A stretch of 27,457 nt of DNA, taken from a virus. The stretch's first letter is position 1, and each line of letters opens with the position of its first letter. The translations under genes and the position numbers were made by a program. The notes under the pieces are model-generated. The model saw only the letters and a program-made list of their open reading frames with translations, ran no database searches and was not told where the DNA came from. Where the stretch lies: the IMG/VR virus record IMGVR_UViG_3300046028_002366, positions 1 to 27,457 of that record; one strand, written 5' to 3'. Positions 17,138 to 23,644 of the stretch are shown piece after piece.

Positions 17138-17355
17138 AAAAAGAAACGAAATCGGCAATTTCCTCCCTTGATTGGGTCATCGCTCAAACCATCGAAGAGC
17201 CTCGCCACCCAGATGAATTCACCTCAAAAGAATACGCAGACCGAATAGGGATTTCCCCAAGCTCGGCAAAAGACAGATTGAACCGTTTCCATGGAATAGC
17301 GAAACGATCCGTAACGCTTAATGGCACGAAGATGAACCTGTATCGTCGAGCATGA
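17134..17355 (+). CDS. Small winged-helix-like DNA-binding protein
   Basis: A 73-aa protein. The order SSLDWVIAQTIEEPRHPDEF, TSKEYADRIGISPSSAKDRL and a terminal beta hairpin (SVTLNGTKMNLYRRA) resembles a winged helix-turn-helix. It overlaps the phosphoesterase stop by 4 bases and ends just before the convergent terminator. It may be a late regulator or a DNA-binding partner of the phosphoesterase; both are inferences. Confidence 0.65.
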   Translation: MKKETKSAISSLDWVIAQTIEEPRHPDEFTSKEYADRIGISPSSAKDRLNRFHGIAKRSVTLNGTKMNLYRRA

Positions 17356-17361
17356 TTTCTA

Positions 17362-17405
17362 CCCCCAGATACCTCTAGTGCTTGGCCCGTCACTAGAGGT
17401 TGGGG
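17362..17405. terminator. Bidirectional terminator between convergent operons
   Basis: A perfect 10-base inverted repeat, ACCTCTAGTG at 17371-17380 and CACTAGAGGT at 17391-17400, with C-run 17362-17366 and G-run 17402-17405 that can extend pairing. It lies between the last + strand late gene and the last - strand early gene. T-tracts are poor on both sides, so termination may be partly Rho-dependent. Confidence 0.7.
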
Positions 17406-17451
17406 AGACGCCTAGGACTCCAAGCCCACAGCGAGTTAACGGGCCGTCAAT

Positions 17452-18039
17452 TTAAATGCCATCTTGTTTCCGGTAACTTCCCCAGCTAAAATTCAACCCA
17501 CAACCGTTCTCCCTAATCCGGTCAAGCACCGCAGGGGATAAGGTCGAGGCTAGTTTCTCCCTGGTGTAGTTCGTGATAAGGATTGTTGGCCGGCCATGAG
17601 CATATCTAGCGTCGATGATCGAGGTTAATTTCCTGTCCTCAAACTCAGTTTCCCCTCGTTCCTGCATTTCGTCGATGACCAGCAACCCGGCCTCGGTGTG
17701 ACGTCTGACAATCTGCATTTCTGACTGGTCTGAGTCAGACCGGAATGAGTCTCTAATTTCTAGGAACAACCCCACTGCGGTGGTGTAGATCGCTGGACGT
17801 TCCCGGCTAGTCCCGGCCCAGCCAATCCCTCCAATTAAGAAGTGGGAGTCTGGAGGCGAGCATTTCTTGGCGATCTCCCATGCCATTCTAGTCTTTCCTG
17901 TCCCATGCGCTCCATACATAACCACAATGCCCCCAGAATCGACCGCAGCGAGTCCTTTGCGGTAATGTGACCACCAGTCATCTCCGGTGGCCTCAGGGGC
18001 GCTCTCGTAGCGTTTTGGAAATCCTTTTAATAGTATCAT
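17452..18039 (-). CDS. DnaC-like AAA+ helicase loader
   Basis: A 195-aa ATPase. Walker A is GAHGTGKT (residues 43-50), Walker B LLVIDEMQ (119-126), sensor 1 ILITNYT (N157) and the arginine finger region is VLDRIRENG (R174/R176). The order and the short length match DnaC/IstB-type loaders that place the replicative helicase on DNA. No helicase is visible in the window, so it probably captures the host DnaB or works with one encoded elsewhere in the phage. It is the last gene of the - strand operon and overlaps the previous one by 4 bases. Confidence 0.85.
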   Translation of the reverse strand: MILLKGFPKRYESAPEATGDDWWSHYRKGLAAVDSGGIVVMYGAHGTGKTRMAWEIAKKCSPPDSHFLIGGIGWAGTSRERPAIYTTAVGLFLEIRDSFRSDSDQSEMQIVRRHTEAGLLVIDEMQERGETEFEDRKLTSIIDARYAHGRPTILITNYTREKLASTLSPAVLDRIRENGCGLNFSWGSYRKQDGI

Positions 18040-18323
18040 TTGAAGTGTTTGTCTAAAATGTTTGAGCAGGTGTATCCACCCTTGTTATGGATTTTCGTGT
18101 AATCAACAACTTGTGTCGGTTCGATCTTCTCTGATTCTGCGGTCCTTACCAGTATTTCGAGCGCCTTTGAGGAAATAATTCCCTCGCGTTTTGCTAATCG
18201 CTGGATTCGTTGGTAGGTTTCGTAGGTAAGCCGGAATGTTGCGGTGACTCGTTGTTCCCATGGCTTGTGCCTAGGTCTTCCTTTGATGAGTTTGAATCCG
18301 TTATCTTTTGTGAAGTTTGCCAT
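18036..18323 (-). CDS. Putative ribbon-helix-helix DNA-binding protein
   Basis: A 95-aa basic protein. The middle, KPWEQRVTATFRLTYETYQR followed by a second helix (EGIISSKALEILVRTAE), reads as a beta strand and two helices like a ribbon-helix-helix or MetJ/Arc-type fold. The N-terminus is basic (GRPRHKP). It may regulate the operon or assist the loader next to it. It overlaps the loader start by 4 bases and its own 5' part is overlapped by the 18194-18403 ORF. Confidence 0.65.
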   Translation of the reverse strand: MANFTKDNGFKLIKGRPRHKPWEQRVTATFRLTYETYQRIQRLAKREGIISSKALEILVRTAESEKIEPTQVVDYTKIHNKGGYTCSNILDKHFK

Positions 18324-18403
18324 TTCCTGAATATATTGTTGTAGTTGTCTCCGTAGATTTTTGCATTAACGGGCCTTGGTGTATCTCCTTTTCCTGCGCT
18401 CAT
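18194..18403 (-). CDS. MSAGKGDTPRPV-type small phage protein, possibly 3'-extended
   Basis: A 69-aa ORF from the Met that gives MSAGKGDTPRPVNAKIYGDN and then YNNIFRK. This N-terminal signature belongs to a very widespread tiny phage protein of unknown function that normally ends soon after 'NYDxIFxK'. Here the frame does not stop but reads on for 130 bases inside the next gene, giving a Ser/Thr/Asn-rich tail that looks non-natural. The 3' end may have lost its stop when the neighbour was joined. The start lies 2 bases after the preceding stop. Confidence 0.65.
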   Translation of the reverse strand: MSAGKGDTPRPVNAKIYGDNYNNIFRKWQTSQKITDSNSSKEDLGTSHGNNESPQHSGLPTKPTNESSD

Positions 18404-18405
18404 TT

Positions 18406-18741
18406 TTATTCTTTCCATTTGTCGATTGTTCTGAGGAACGCTTCGCAGCGTTGGGCGGAAGTTGCCTCTGTTGCCTTTGAATATCCATACAGAGAGATCG
18501 CCCCGCTAACTACATTGCAGAGGCATGCGAAATAGCGAGGCATTAGGTTTTGTGGTATTGTTTTGACGGCATCATGAATCGCGTTGAGGTCATGGAGGTA
18601 ATCCGGCACTCCTCGGGTACCCCAAAATGATCCATCGCCTTTTTGATATGCTGCTGCTACACAGCACCCATTTGGGGTGAAATGCGGCTGCATGTATCCA
18701 CACGCCTCGGCAATCGCGATTTGTTGTTCTTCAGCGGTCAT
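18406..18741 (-). CDS. Conserved phage protein, paralogue A of tandem pair
   Basis: A 111-aa protein from the Met equivalent to its neighbour's (MTAEEQQIAIAEACG); a longer start at 18762 exists. A GGAAAGG purine run precedes it. It shares with the next gene the phrases EEQ(Q/R)IAI.EACG, PDYL.DLNAIH.A and SAQRCEAF followed by L.TI.KW, the pattern of a small phage family often seen next to replication genes. Function is unknown. It overlaps the upstream paralogue's stop by 11 bases. Confidence 0.75.
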   Translation of the reverse strand: MTAEEQQIAIAEACGYMQPHFTPNGCCVAAAYQKGDGSFWGTRGVPDYLHDLNAIHDAVKTIPQNLMPRYFACLCNVVSGAISLYGYSKATEATSAQRCEAFLRTIDKWKE

Positions 18742-19054
18742 TTTTGCCTTTCCATTTTCCAATTGTTTTTAGGAACGCTTCGCAGCGTTGCGAAGCGGTA
18801 AGACTGACCATGTTCCCATACTTTTCGTAAAGCTCAGAGCAATAGCATCCGTAGGCATGGTTGTCTTCTGCTTCTAGTTGGATCTCAGCCTCATGGATCG
18901 CGTTGAGATCGTTGAGGTAGTCTGGCAGACTATCGAAATCCCATCCGGCATTGCTGTCGGCGTGTTCAAAGCATCTGCGTCCGTTTAGCCACGCCTCTGT
19001 TTCCGTCCACCCACACGCCTCGGTAATCGCGATTCGTTGTTCTTCAGGACTCAT
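18731..19054 (-). CDS. Conserved phage protein, paralogue B of tandem pair
   Basis: A 107-aa protein from MSPEEQRIAITEACG (alternative Met at 19075). It shares the N-terminal, central (LPDYLNDLNAIHEAE) and C-terminal (ASQRCEAFLKTIGKWK) blocks with the downstream paralogue but differs in the linkers, so the pair arose by an old duplication or by acquisition of two versions. A 20-base stretch covering the QRCEAFL codons is identical in both (18434-18453 and 18771-18790). The role is unknown. Confidence 0.78.
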   Translation of the reverse strand: MSPEEQRIAITEACGWTETEAWLNGRRCFEHADSNAGWDFDSLPDYLNDLNAIHEAEIQLEAEDNHAYGCYCSELYEKYGNMVSLTASQRCEAFLKTIGKWKGKNDR

Positions 19055-19171
19055 GGTGTTGTGTGTTTTGTTCATGGTTTAATAAATCCAACTTTTGTTT
19101 GTTTGGTTGGCTGTTATATGCCTGACGGATAGGCTGTTTCATCATCTGGTTCGTGATCATTTCTTTTGCTT

Positions 19172-19984
19172 TCAGAGAGGAAGAGCGCACCCGCAGCCGC
19201 CCCATTCGTGCGCACCGTCGAACTCGTCGCCGCGCCCTTCGATTTCTTCGCGGAATTGCTCTAGGGTGATTCGTTCCCGTTTCCCGTTGCGGTCTTTGTA
19301 GAGCACATGCCCCATTTGCACGCCGTTTGCGGCCTGCCATGCGCGGGTTTCTTGCTCTTGCTGTTCGTGCCAGGCGTAGCGTTCCGGCATCCATCGGAGC
19401 AGGTTTGCGAAGGCGGCGCGTCCTGCCTTGATGCAGAAGCCGCCGCAGTTGTTGTGCGCGAAGCCCATGGCGTAGAGGCGCGGGAGGTGTAGTCCTTCAC
19501 GCGCAGCCCATTCGAGGCATTGCGCCTTGCTGATCCATGGCTTGTCGCACAGCGGCGCGATGTATTGCCACGGCTTGCAGAGTTCTTGGAGACGGTCGAT
19601 GCGGTGGGATTCATCCCACAGGATACCGACGACCATCTTCGTGGTTTCAGGGTTGCAGTTTTCATTCCGCCACTTGTCCAGAGGATCGCGCTTGAGCATC
19701 CGTGAGCAGATGTCCGCTTTACTGGTTCCGATCATCTTCTGGTCGCGGAAGAGTTCCCACGGTGTCCGGCCTTCCTTGAGGATTACGAGCGGCGCACCGA
19801 CGTTCTCAGCCCCTTCATGCACGAACCGATAGCAGTCTTCATCCTCCATGCCGGTGTCGGCGAAGAGCAGGGTCATGCGGTCGGTTCCGTGCGTTTCAGC
19901 TATGCGTTTTGCAGCAGCCCATGAGGTTATCCCGCCCGAGAGCAGGACAACGTAAGAGAAGAGATCACGAGAAGATGATGGCAT
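19172..19984 (-). CDS. PP-loop ATPase, PAPS-reductase-like phage protein
   Basis: A 270-aa protein with a PP-loop nucleotide-binding motif at the N-terminus (LLSGGITSWAAAKR, SGG at 16-18), followed by LLFADTGMEDEDCYRF and, near the middle, HNNCGGFCIKAGR with two Cys that could hold a metal or thiol. The family activates substrates by adenylation with ATP or transfers sulfur. Phage versions annotated as PAPS reductase-like lack a known substrate. GC content (about 62% at 19201-19260) is far above flanking genes, pointing to recent acquisition. It ends GCGCALPL. It follows a truncated relative after 28 bases. Confidence 0.85.
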   Translation of the reverse strand: MPSSSRDLFSYVVLLSGGITSWAAAKRIAETHGTDRMTLLFADTGMEDEDCYRFVHEGAENVGAPLVILKEGRTPWELFRDQKMIGTSKADICSRMLKRDPLDKWRNENCNPETTKMVVGILWDESHRIDRLQELCKPWQYIAPLCDKPWISKAQCLEWAAREGLHLPRLYAMGFAHNNCGGFCIKAGRAAFANLLRWMPERYAWHEQQEQETRAWQAANGVQMGHVLYKDRNGKRERITLEQFREEIEGRGDEFDGAHEWGGCGCALPL

Positions 19985-20008
19985 ATAACAAGAGGGTGAT
20001 GATCGACA

Positions 20009-20060
20009 GGGACTAGCCGTCGAGTTGGTTTGTTGATTCAGGTCCAGCGCGGCTAGTCCC
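20009..20060. repeat. Perfect 10-base inverted repeat at a gene truncation
   Basis: GGGACTAGCC (20009-20018) and GGCTAGTCCC (20051-20060) are exact reverse complements around 32 bases. The repeat encloses the odd C-terminal tail and stop codon of the upstream PP-loop gene. It may act as a terminator stem between two genes or mark a recombination scar. Confidence 0.7.
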
Positions 20061-20642
20061 CGCGTCGTAGCCGATGAGCTTCACGACTTTTCCACCTGCC
20101 GCCCACACGTCGAGCGCGGGTTGCCATGTCTTGAGGTATCGCTCTTGCGGGCGGACTTTGTATTTGTCGGGGCATGACCGGAAGCCGAAGACCAGCGACG
20201 GCAGCGTTCCCGCTTCGCGGACTTCGCTTTCCAGCGTCCGGCGCTCGTCTCGCACGGTGATGACGGGAGGCATTCCGTGATCTACCAGCCACGCGCTGAA
20301 CTCCTCCACGAATCGGATTGTTTCGGGCAGTTCGCCGCCCGTGTCCGCGAACGTGATGAGGTCGGGAACCACACCACGCCGCTGCATTTCGATGAGCATG
20401 GCCGCGCTATTTGTTCCACCTCCGAAGCTGACCACTACCGGCCAAGAAGAGGGAGAACAAGACGGTGATGCCAATCCCGAGGGCGGCGATGTTGGTTCTG
20501 TAATCATAGCTTTTTTTCGCCCTCGGGCTGGCATGAGAGCCAACCGATCATCAGCTTTCTCTTTGGCGTTCGGGCATATTGCGCACGGAATACAGGTTTC
20601 CGATAGCAGACACAGTTCGGGTCGTTGGCAGTTATTGGGCAT
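20013..20642 (-). CDS. Second PP-loop ATPase (PAPS-reductase-like), apparently C-terminally truncated
   Basis: A 209-aa frame from ATG 20642, which has the purine run AGGAAAG just upstream; ATG 20507 (164 aa) is also possible. A Cys-rich N-terminus (five Cys within residues 5-23) precedes the PP-loop PVVVSFGGGTNSAAMLIEM and ITFADTGGELPETIRFVEEF. Relatives continue after the 'IGYDAGE..R' phrase with a second half bearing a Cys motif; here the protein ends 15 residues after GYDAG, at the inverted repeat. It may be non-functional or act together with the next PP-loop protein. GC is high as in its neighbour. It overlaps thyX by 11 bases. Confidence 0.75.
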   Translation of the reverse strand: MPNNCQRPELCLLSETCIPCAICPNAKEKADDRLALMPARGRKKAMITEPTSPPSGLASPSCSPSSWPVVVSFGGGTNSAAMLIEMQRRGVVPDLITFADTGGELPETIRFVEEFSAWLVDHGMPPVITVRDERRTLESEVREAGTLPSLVFGFRSCPDKYKVRPQERYLKTWQPALDVWAAGGKVVKLIGYDAGTSRAGPESTNQLDG

Positions 20643-21342
20643 TGGCTTTCCTTTCACTCGGTGGCTCCACATCGGCGTTCAAAACGTATTTCATTTGTCC
20701 AGCATCCGTGATTGACGCGCACAGTGGAAAATGCTCCGCGAACTGAGCGAAGATGCTGTTGGCAAGATCCCTGTGTTCCTTCTGCGCGTGTGCGGATCTT
20801 CGTTGCCAAAAATAAGTGATCCAGCTACGGACGCTGCCTTTCATATAGGCGCGAGTTGGAGTGCATAGCGGCAGCACCATGCGGGCTGATTCTGGGGCTG
20901 CACCGCATGCTACTAACCATTCGTATTGTTCTGCGGCTTTGCCTGCTCCAAAAATAGCGTGTTCCGACAATAAACTGCTTGACTCACCTGACCCCTGTCT
21001 GTTCCCACCTTCATGTTTTAAACGGATCTTCAAATCGCTGAAATCAAAATCTTTGACTTCCGCGTAGCGTTGTGAGAACTCTTGGAATTTAAAAGAACTG
21101 TGCCGTAATATCTGAGCCATGATTGCTCTACTGGTGTGTATCTCGAATGTCACATCGACCATATCGAAAACAGACCAATGCCCGTTTTGCAAGCAGTAGC
21201 GCAAAAGTCCTTCTCCGGTATCGTGATTGTGCTGGTTGTGCGGCGAGCTTACGCGGGCCTGATAAACGATGAACTGTTCGGGGGTGAGATCAAGCAGATC
21301 GGCTTGAATGGGTTTAGTGATGCTGATGATTTCTGATTTCAT
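20632..21342 (-). CDS. thyX: Flavin-dependent thymidylate synthase ThyX
   Basis: A 236-aa enzyme that methylates dUMP to dTMP using methylenetetrahydrofolate and FAD/NADPH, supplying thymidine for phage DNA. The signature region at residues 80-93 reads RHSSFKFQEFSQRY; the usual motif is RHR followed by seven residues and Ser, so the third position is Ser82 instead of Arg. Other family features are present: the H55-W56 and E67-I68-H69 phrases, the LPLCTPTRAYMKGSVRSWI segment and FWQRRSAHAQKEHRDLA near the C-terminus that binds substrate. Length is normal. It lies within the replication operon beside the RuvC-like gene. Confidence 0.93.
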   Translation of the reverse strand: MKSEIISITKPIQADLLDLTPEQFIVYQARVSSPHNQHNHDTGEGLLRYCLQNGHWSVFDMVDVTFEIHTSRAIMAQILRHSSFKFQEFSQRYAEVKDFDFSDLKIRLKHEGGNRQGSGESSSLLSEHAIFGAGKAAEQYEWLVACGAAPESARMVLPLCTPTRAYMKGSVRSWITYFWQRRSAHAQKEHRDLANSIFAQFAEHFPLCASITDAGQMKYVLNADVEPPSERKANAQ

Positions 21343-21369
21343 GGTGTTGTGCAGTGGTTAGTTTATCTT

Positions 21370-21864
21370 TTATAGTTTCGTTTCTTCAATCAAAAAATCA
21401 ATTCGTGTGTGTTTCCGGCGTCCAAACTCTGCGATAAGCAACGCATCAGAGACGGCATGGGTGCATTTCATTGCTGGGAAAAGCTCTTGAGCCTTGGATT
21501 TTGAGACATTCTTATCTCCCTTTGTCATACATCCCAGTTCCTTCTGCCATACCTGAGGTCGCACACGCTCAAACGGTATACCTGCGGCTGTAAGCGCCAT
21601 CTCCAAGTGACCAAATCCATTACCAAAAGTGAAGGCGCTCTTCACGCCCATTTGTGGAGAACTGTGGACTTGCTCGATATACGCCTTGATGTGGGCGTTG
21701 TCGCAATACCTGCCTGCCTCGATTTGCGAGGCTAAGCGAATATTATCAACTAGCTCCCATAGATCCTGTAACGTATCAGGCATCTTCTCAACGCAGGCTT
21801 TGCCGTTAGCAATCCATGCTACAGCTCCATTAGCTCCAGGGTCAATTCCGATAATAGTTAGCAT
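21370..21864 (-). CDS. RuvC-like Holliday junction resolvase
   Basis: A 164-aa RNase H-fold nuclease. Acidic residues expected of the family are visible: D8 in IIGIDPGANGAVA, E64 in AYIEQVHSSPQ and the C-terminal HAVSDALLIAE with H135, D139 and E145. The segment MGVKSAFTFGNGFGHLEMAL matches the family's central helix. It would cut four-way junctions or branched phage DNA before packaging. It is encoded between a small unknown gene and thyX within the recombination genes. Confidence 0.88.
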   Translation of the reverse strand: MLTIIGIDPGANGAVAWIANGKACVEKMPDTLQDLWELVDNIRLASQIEAGRYCDNAHIKAYIEQVHSSPQMGVKSAFTFGNGFGHLEMALTAAGIPFERVRPQVWQKELGCMTKGDKNVSKSKAQELFPAMKCTHAVSDALLIAEFGRRKHTRIDFLIEETKL

Positions 21865-21868
21865 AATT

Positions 21869-22084
21869 TTATTCGGTGAGTTCGTTCCAGAGTTTTAGTT
21901 TCATTTTCTTCGCCAACCCAATCACTGCGTCCAACTCAGTATCATCTGAGTTGCTAAACCTAGTTTCAGATTTAAAAGCTACCCATTTGCCATCCTCTCT
22001 CTGCATGGCTTTGATATTCTTCACTGCCATCCATTTCAACCTGGGTGATAGTTCTTCCGGCAGGTCTGAAAACAATCCGTTCAT
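21869..22084 (-). CDS. Small conserved phage protein (SPRLKWM type)
   Basis: A 71-aa protein with SPRLKWMAVKNIKAM and a C-terminal helical half (TELDAVIGLAKKMKLKLWNE). I recall the SPRLKWM start from phage proteins of unknown function. It lies between two other small genes of the replication operon, overlapping the upstream stop by 4 bases and preceding the resolvase start by 4 bases. Confidence 0.7.
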   Translation of the reverse strand: MNGLFSDLPEELSPRLKWMAVKNIKAMQREDGKWVAFKSETRFSNSDDTELDAVIGLAKKMKLKLWNELTE

Positions 22085-22293
22085 CTAGGTTCTGCTAGTT
22101 TGAGTTCCGATTTGTGGCGAGCGACTTCATAACCTTTCCCGGTATCAACTACGACTGCATCACATCCGCGCATGTCACGCAAGACAGTTTCCATCCATCG
22201 CATCTCGTCCTCATTGTTTTGTCGGTAAGGAGTGGTGAGTGATAGGTATCCGCGATCTCGCGCATCCAGTGGTGTTAAAATTTCAAATTGCAT
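22081..22293 (-). CDS. Small conserved phage protein (NVLRDLRGCD type)
   Basis: A 70-aa protein with GYLSLTTPYRQNNEDEMRWM, then VLRDMRGCDAVVVDTGKGYEV. This 'RG..SLT.PY......M..VLRDLRGCD.A.V' pattern is a common phage protein, usually in early operons, with no assigned activity. Balanced composition and the ATGA overlap with the next gene support it. The 66 bases before it hold no gene. Confidence 0.75.
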   Translation of the reverse strand: MQFEILTPLDARDRGYLSLTTPYRQNNEDEMRWMETVLRDMRGCDAVVVDTGKGYEVARHKSELKLAEPR

Positions 22294-22359
22294 ATATATG
22301 AATTAGCCCTATCGCAAACCCCGGGCCAGAGTGGTTTAACTGTGCGACTCAGTATGCCG

Positions 22360-22602
22360 TTATGCTCTACTGCGGAAGTATCTGGTGTTGTATGAGTTAC
22401 CGGGCCTTGCTTCACGAAACTCAACTCCACTCAGTAGACTGTTCGCGTGGGTGGATTCCACTGCACTTCTGGATAACCATATGCCATCCTTTTGATAGGG
22501 AGAGACGACCAGATATTTCTGTGTCTCAGGATTCCAATCTACTATGGTCTTCTCATAGTATTGAGTCCCTACCTCAAGCGGGATATCGTCGAAGAGGCTC
22601 AT
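22360..22602 (-). CDS. Hypothetical protein, acidic N-terminus
   Basis: An 80-aa protein beginning MSLFDDIPLEVGTQYYEKTI and ending with a basic YFRSRA. Its start shares one base with the SSB-like stop (TAATG), so the two are coupled. The DDIP near its start resembles the SSB tail phrase, but no family is recognised. A regulator or partner of the SSB-like protein is possible. Confidence 0.65.
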   Translation of the reverse strand: MSLFDDIPLEVGTQYYEKTIVDWNPETQKYLVVSPYQKDGIWLSRSAVESTHANSLLSGVEFREARPGNSYNTRYFRSRA

Positions 22603-22844
22603 TAGAACGGAATATCATCTGCTGGTTCAGCCGCACCACCACCGGCTCCTGCGTATGGTTTTGGCTCATAGAATGAGATCCATCCACTCCAGTCTGGCGA
22701 TACTGGCATCCCATCGAGTTTGAGCGAAAGGTTGCCCTTATCGTTCTCAAAGACCGCGCCAACCGTGAGGTAGCGTTTCTTCTCGTTGCCTTGCTTATCT
22801 TTATACGCGCCAACAGTGGCGACTGCGTCATATTTCTTTTTCAT
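22602..22844 (-). CDS. Small SSB-like protein with DDIPF tail
   Basis: An 80-aa protein. The N-terminal 60 residues read as a short OB-like beta fold (YDAVATVGAYKDKQGNEKKR, YLTVGAVFENDKGN). A Gly/Ala linker then leads to the acidic end PADDIPF, the tail that in single-stranded DNA-binding proteins docks onto partner enzymes. It is shorter than classical SSB (about 110 or more before the tail), so the fold may be minimal. It sits between the exonuclease gene (4-base overlap) and another small gene, as expected for a recombination module. Confidence 0.75.
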   Translation of the reverse strand: MKKKYDAVATVGAYKDKQGNEKKRYLTVGAVFENDKGNLSLKLDGMPVSPDWSGWISFYEPKPYAGAGGGAAEPADDIPF

Positions 22845-23644
22845 AGGTATGCTGGTTTTTCAATGGTGACAATTCCCTCATGCTGTTTCGGCCATGAATC
22901 GGTCGCTGCACATGATTGCCATTGAGCGAGTGCATTCATGTATCCAATTCGCCCAAGGTCAATAAAATTCTCCGACAACTCAATCCAAGCCGTTTCGTAT
23001 GGCTCTTTTGTCTCGATGAAACAGAAAACAAATCGCTTCCGGCTATCTCCAGAAGCTGCGTTCCAGAGGTCGATGTAAAGCGCGGCTTGCCAGTGGTAGC
23101 CCCATTTGACGATGGTTTGCACCAGGTCACGCTGAGAACCGATATTCGCGGTAGTTTTGAGGTCTACCAACAGATCCAAATTGTTGGGGACGATATCAAT
23201 CATACCCTTGATTTGCGTCGATCCGATCTCGCCAAATACTGCCACCTCGGAGGCGAAATCCCCGGCGAACCTTTGAGAGTATTCCTCGGAGAATACTTGC
23301 TCGCACCCAGAAGCAATTCGGATGTCCTCGTCGCTGACGATCATTTTCCCCATCTCTCTCTGATCATCTCGCCACTCCTGTGCTGCCTTGGTGCGGAAAT
23401 CTGCGTAGGGAGAAACCACAGCAAACTCATCAACAGGAGTATTCGGCTCAAGGATAGCGGCATGGATGAGCGTCCCTAACCCCATGGCCTTTGTCGTCTC
23501 CTTGCCGGGTGAGTGCCGCCATTTATATGGCGACTGGTGGAAATCCCATAACAAGGACTTGGACACAGGTCCATCCAGTTTATTCGGCGTTGCTGTGCGT
23601 AAATAATACGCTTTGCCTAAGTTGTATTCGATATGTGCTTTCAT
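22841..23644 (-). CDS. RecE/RecB-like PD-(D/E)XK exonuclease
   Basis: A 267-aa protein of the PDDEXK group used with phage annealing proteins. H61 (GTLIHAAILEPN) is the typical upstream His. D150 lies in KGMIDIV, and D161-L-K163 in LLVDLKTT forms the D-x-K core. The motif QAALY (186-190) is the RecB-type Q-x-x-x-Y. The N-terminal SLLWDFHQSPYKWRH segment is the usual RecE-family lead. It would chew one strand from DNA ends to give single strands for the ERF protein encoded two genes upstream. Overlaps are ATGA on both sides. Confidence 0.87.
   Translation of the reverse strand: MKAHIEYNLGKAYYLRTATPNKLDGPVSKSLLWDFHQSPYKWRHSPGKETTKAMGLGTLIHAAILEPNTPVDEFAVVSPYADFRTKAAQEWRDDQREMGKMIVSDEDIRIASGCEQVFSEEYSQRFAGDFASEVAVFGEIGSTQIKGMIDIVPNNLDLLVDLKTTANIGSQRDLVQTIVKWGYHWQAALYIDLWNAASGDSRKRFVFCFIETKEPYETAWIELSENFIDLGRIGYMNALAQWQSCAATDSWPKQHEGIVTIEKPAYL

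Noticed and set aside
19044-19160. 38-aa - strand ORF (MITNQMMKQPIRQAYNSQPN and on) between the PP-loop gene and the tandem paralogues
   Set aside because: Low-complexity Asn/Gln/His composition, overlaps the next gene's start and no family resemblance; could be real but not supported.
20400-20530. Alternative frame with a membrane-like stretch (TNIAALGIGITVLFSLFLAG) inside the second PP-loop gene
   Set aside because: No start codon with a ribosome site and an early stop; the PP-loop frame explains the region, although its Ser/Pro-rich stretch here is unconvincing.
22300-22380. tRNA-like string (GCCAGAGTGGTTTAACTG) in the gap before 22293
   Set aside because: It resembles a D-arm of long-arm tRNAs, but no matching acceptor stem or T-arm with a GGTTC loop follows at the right distance.
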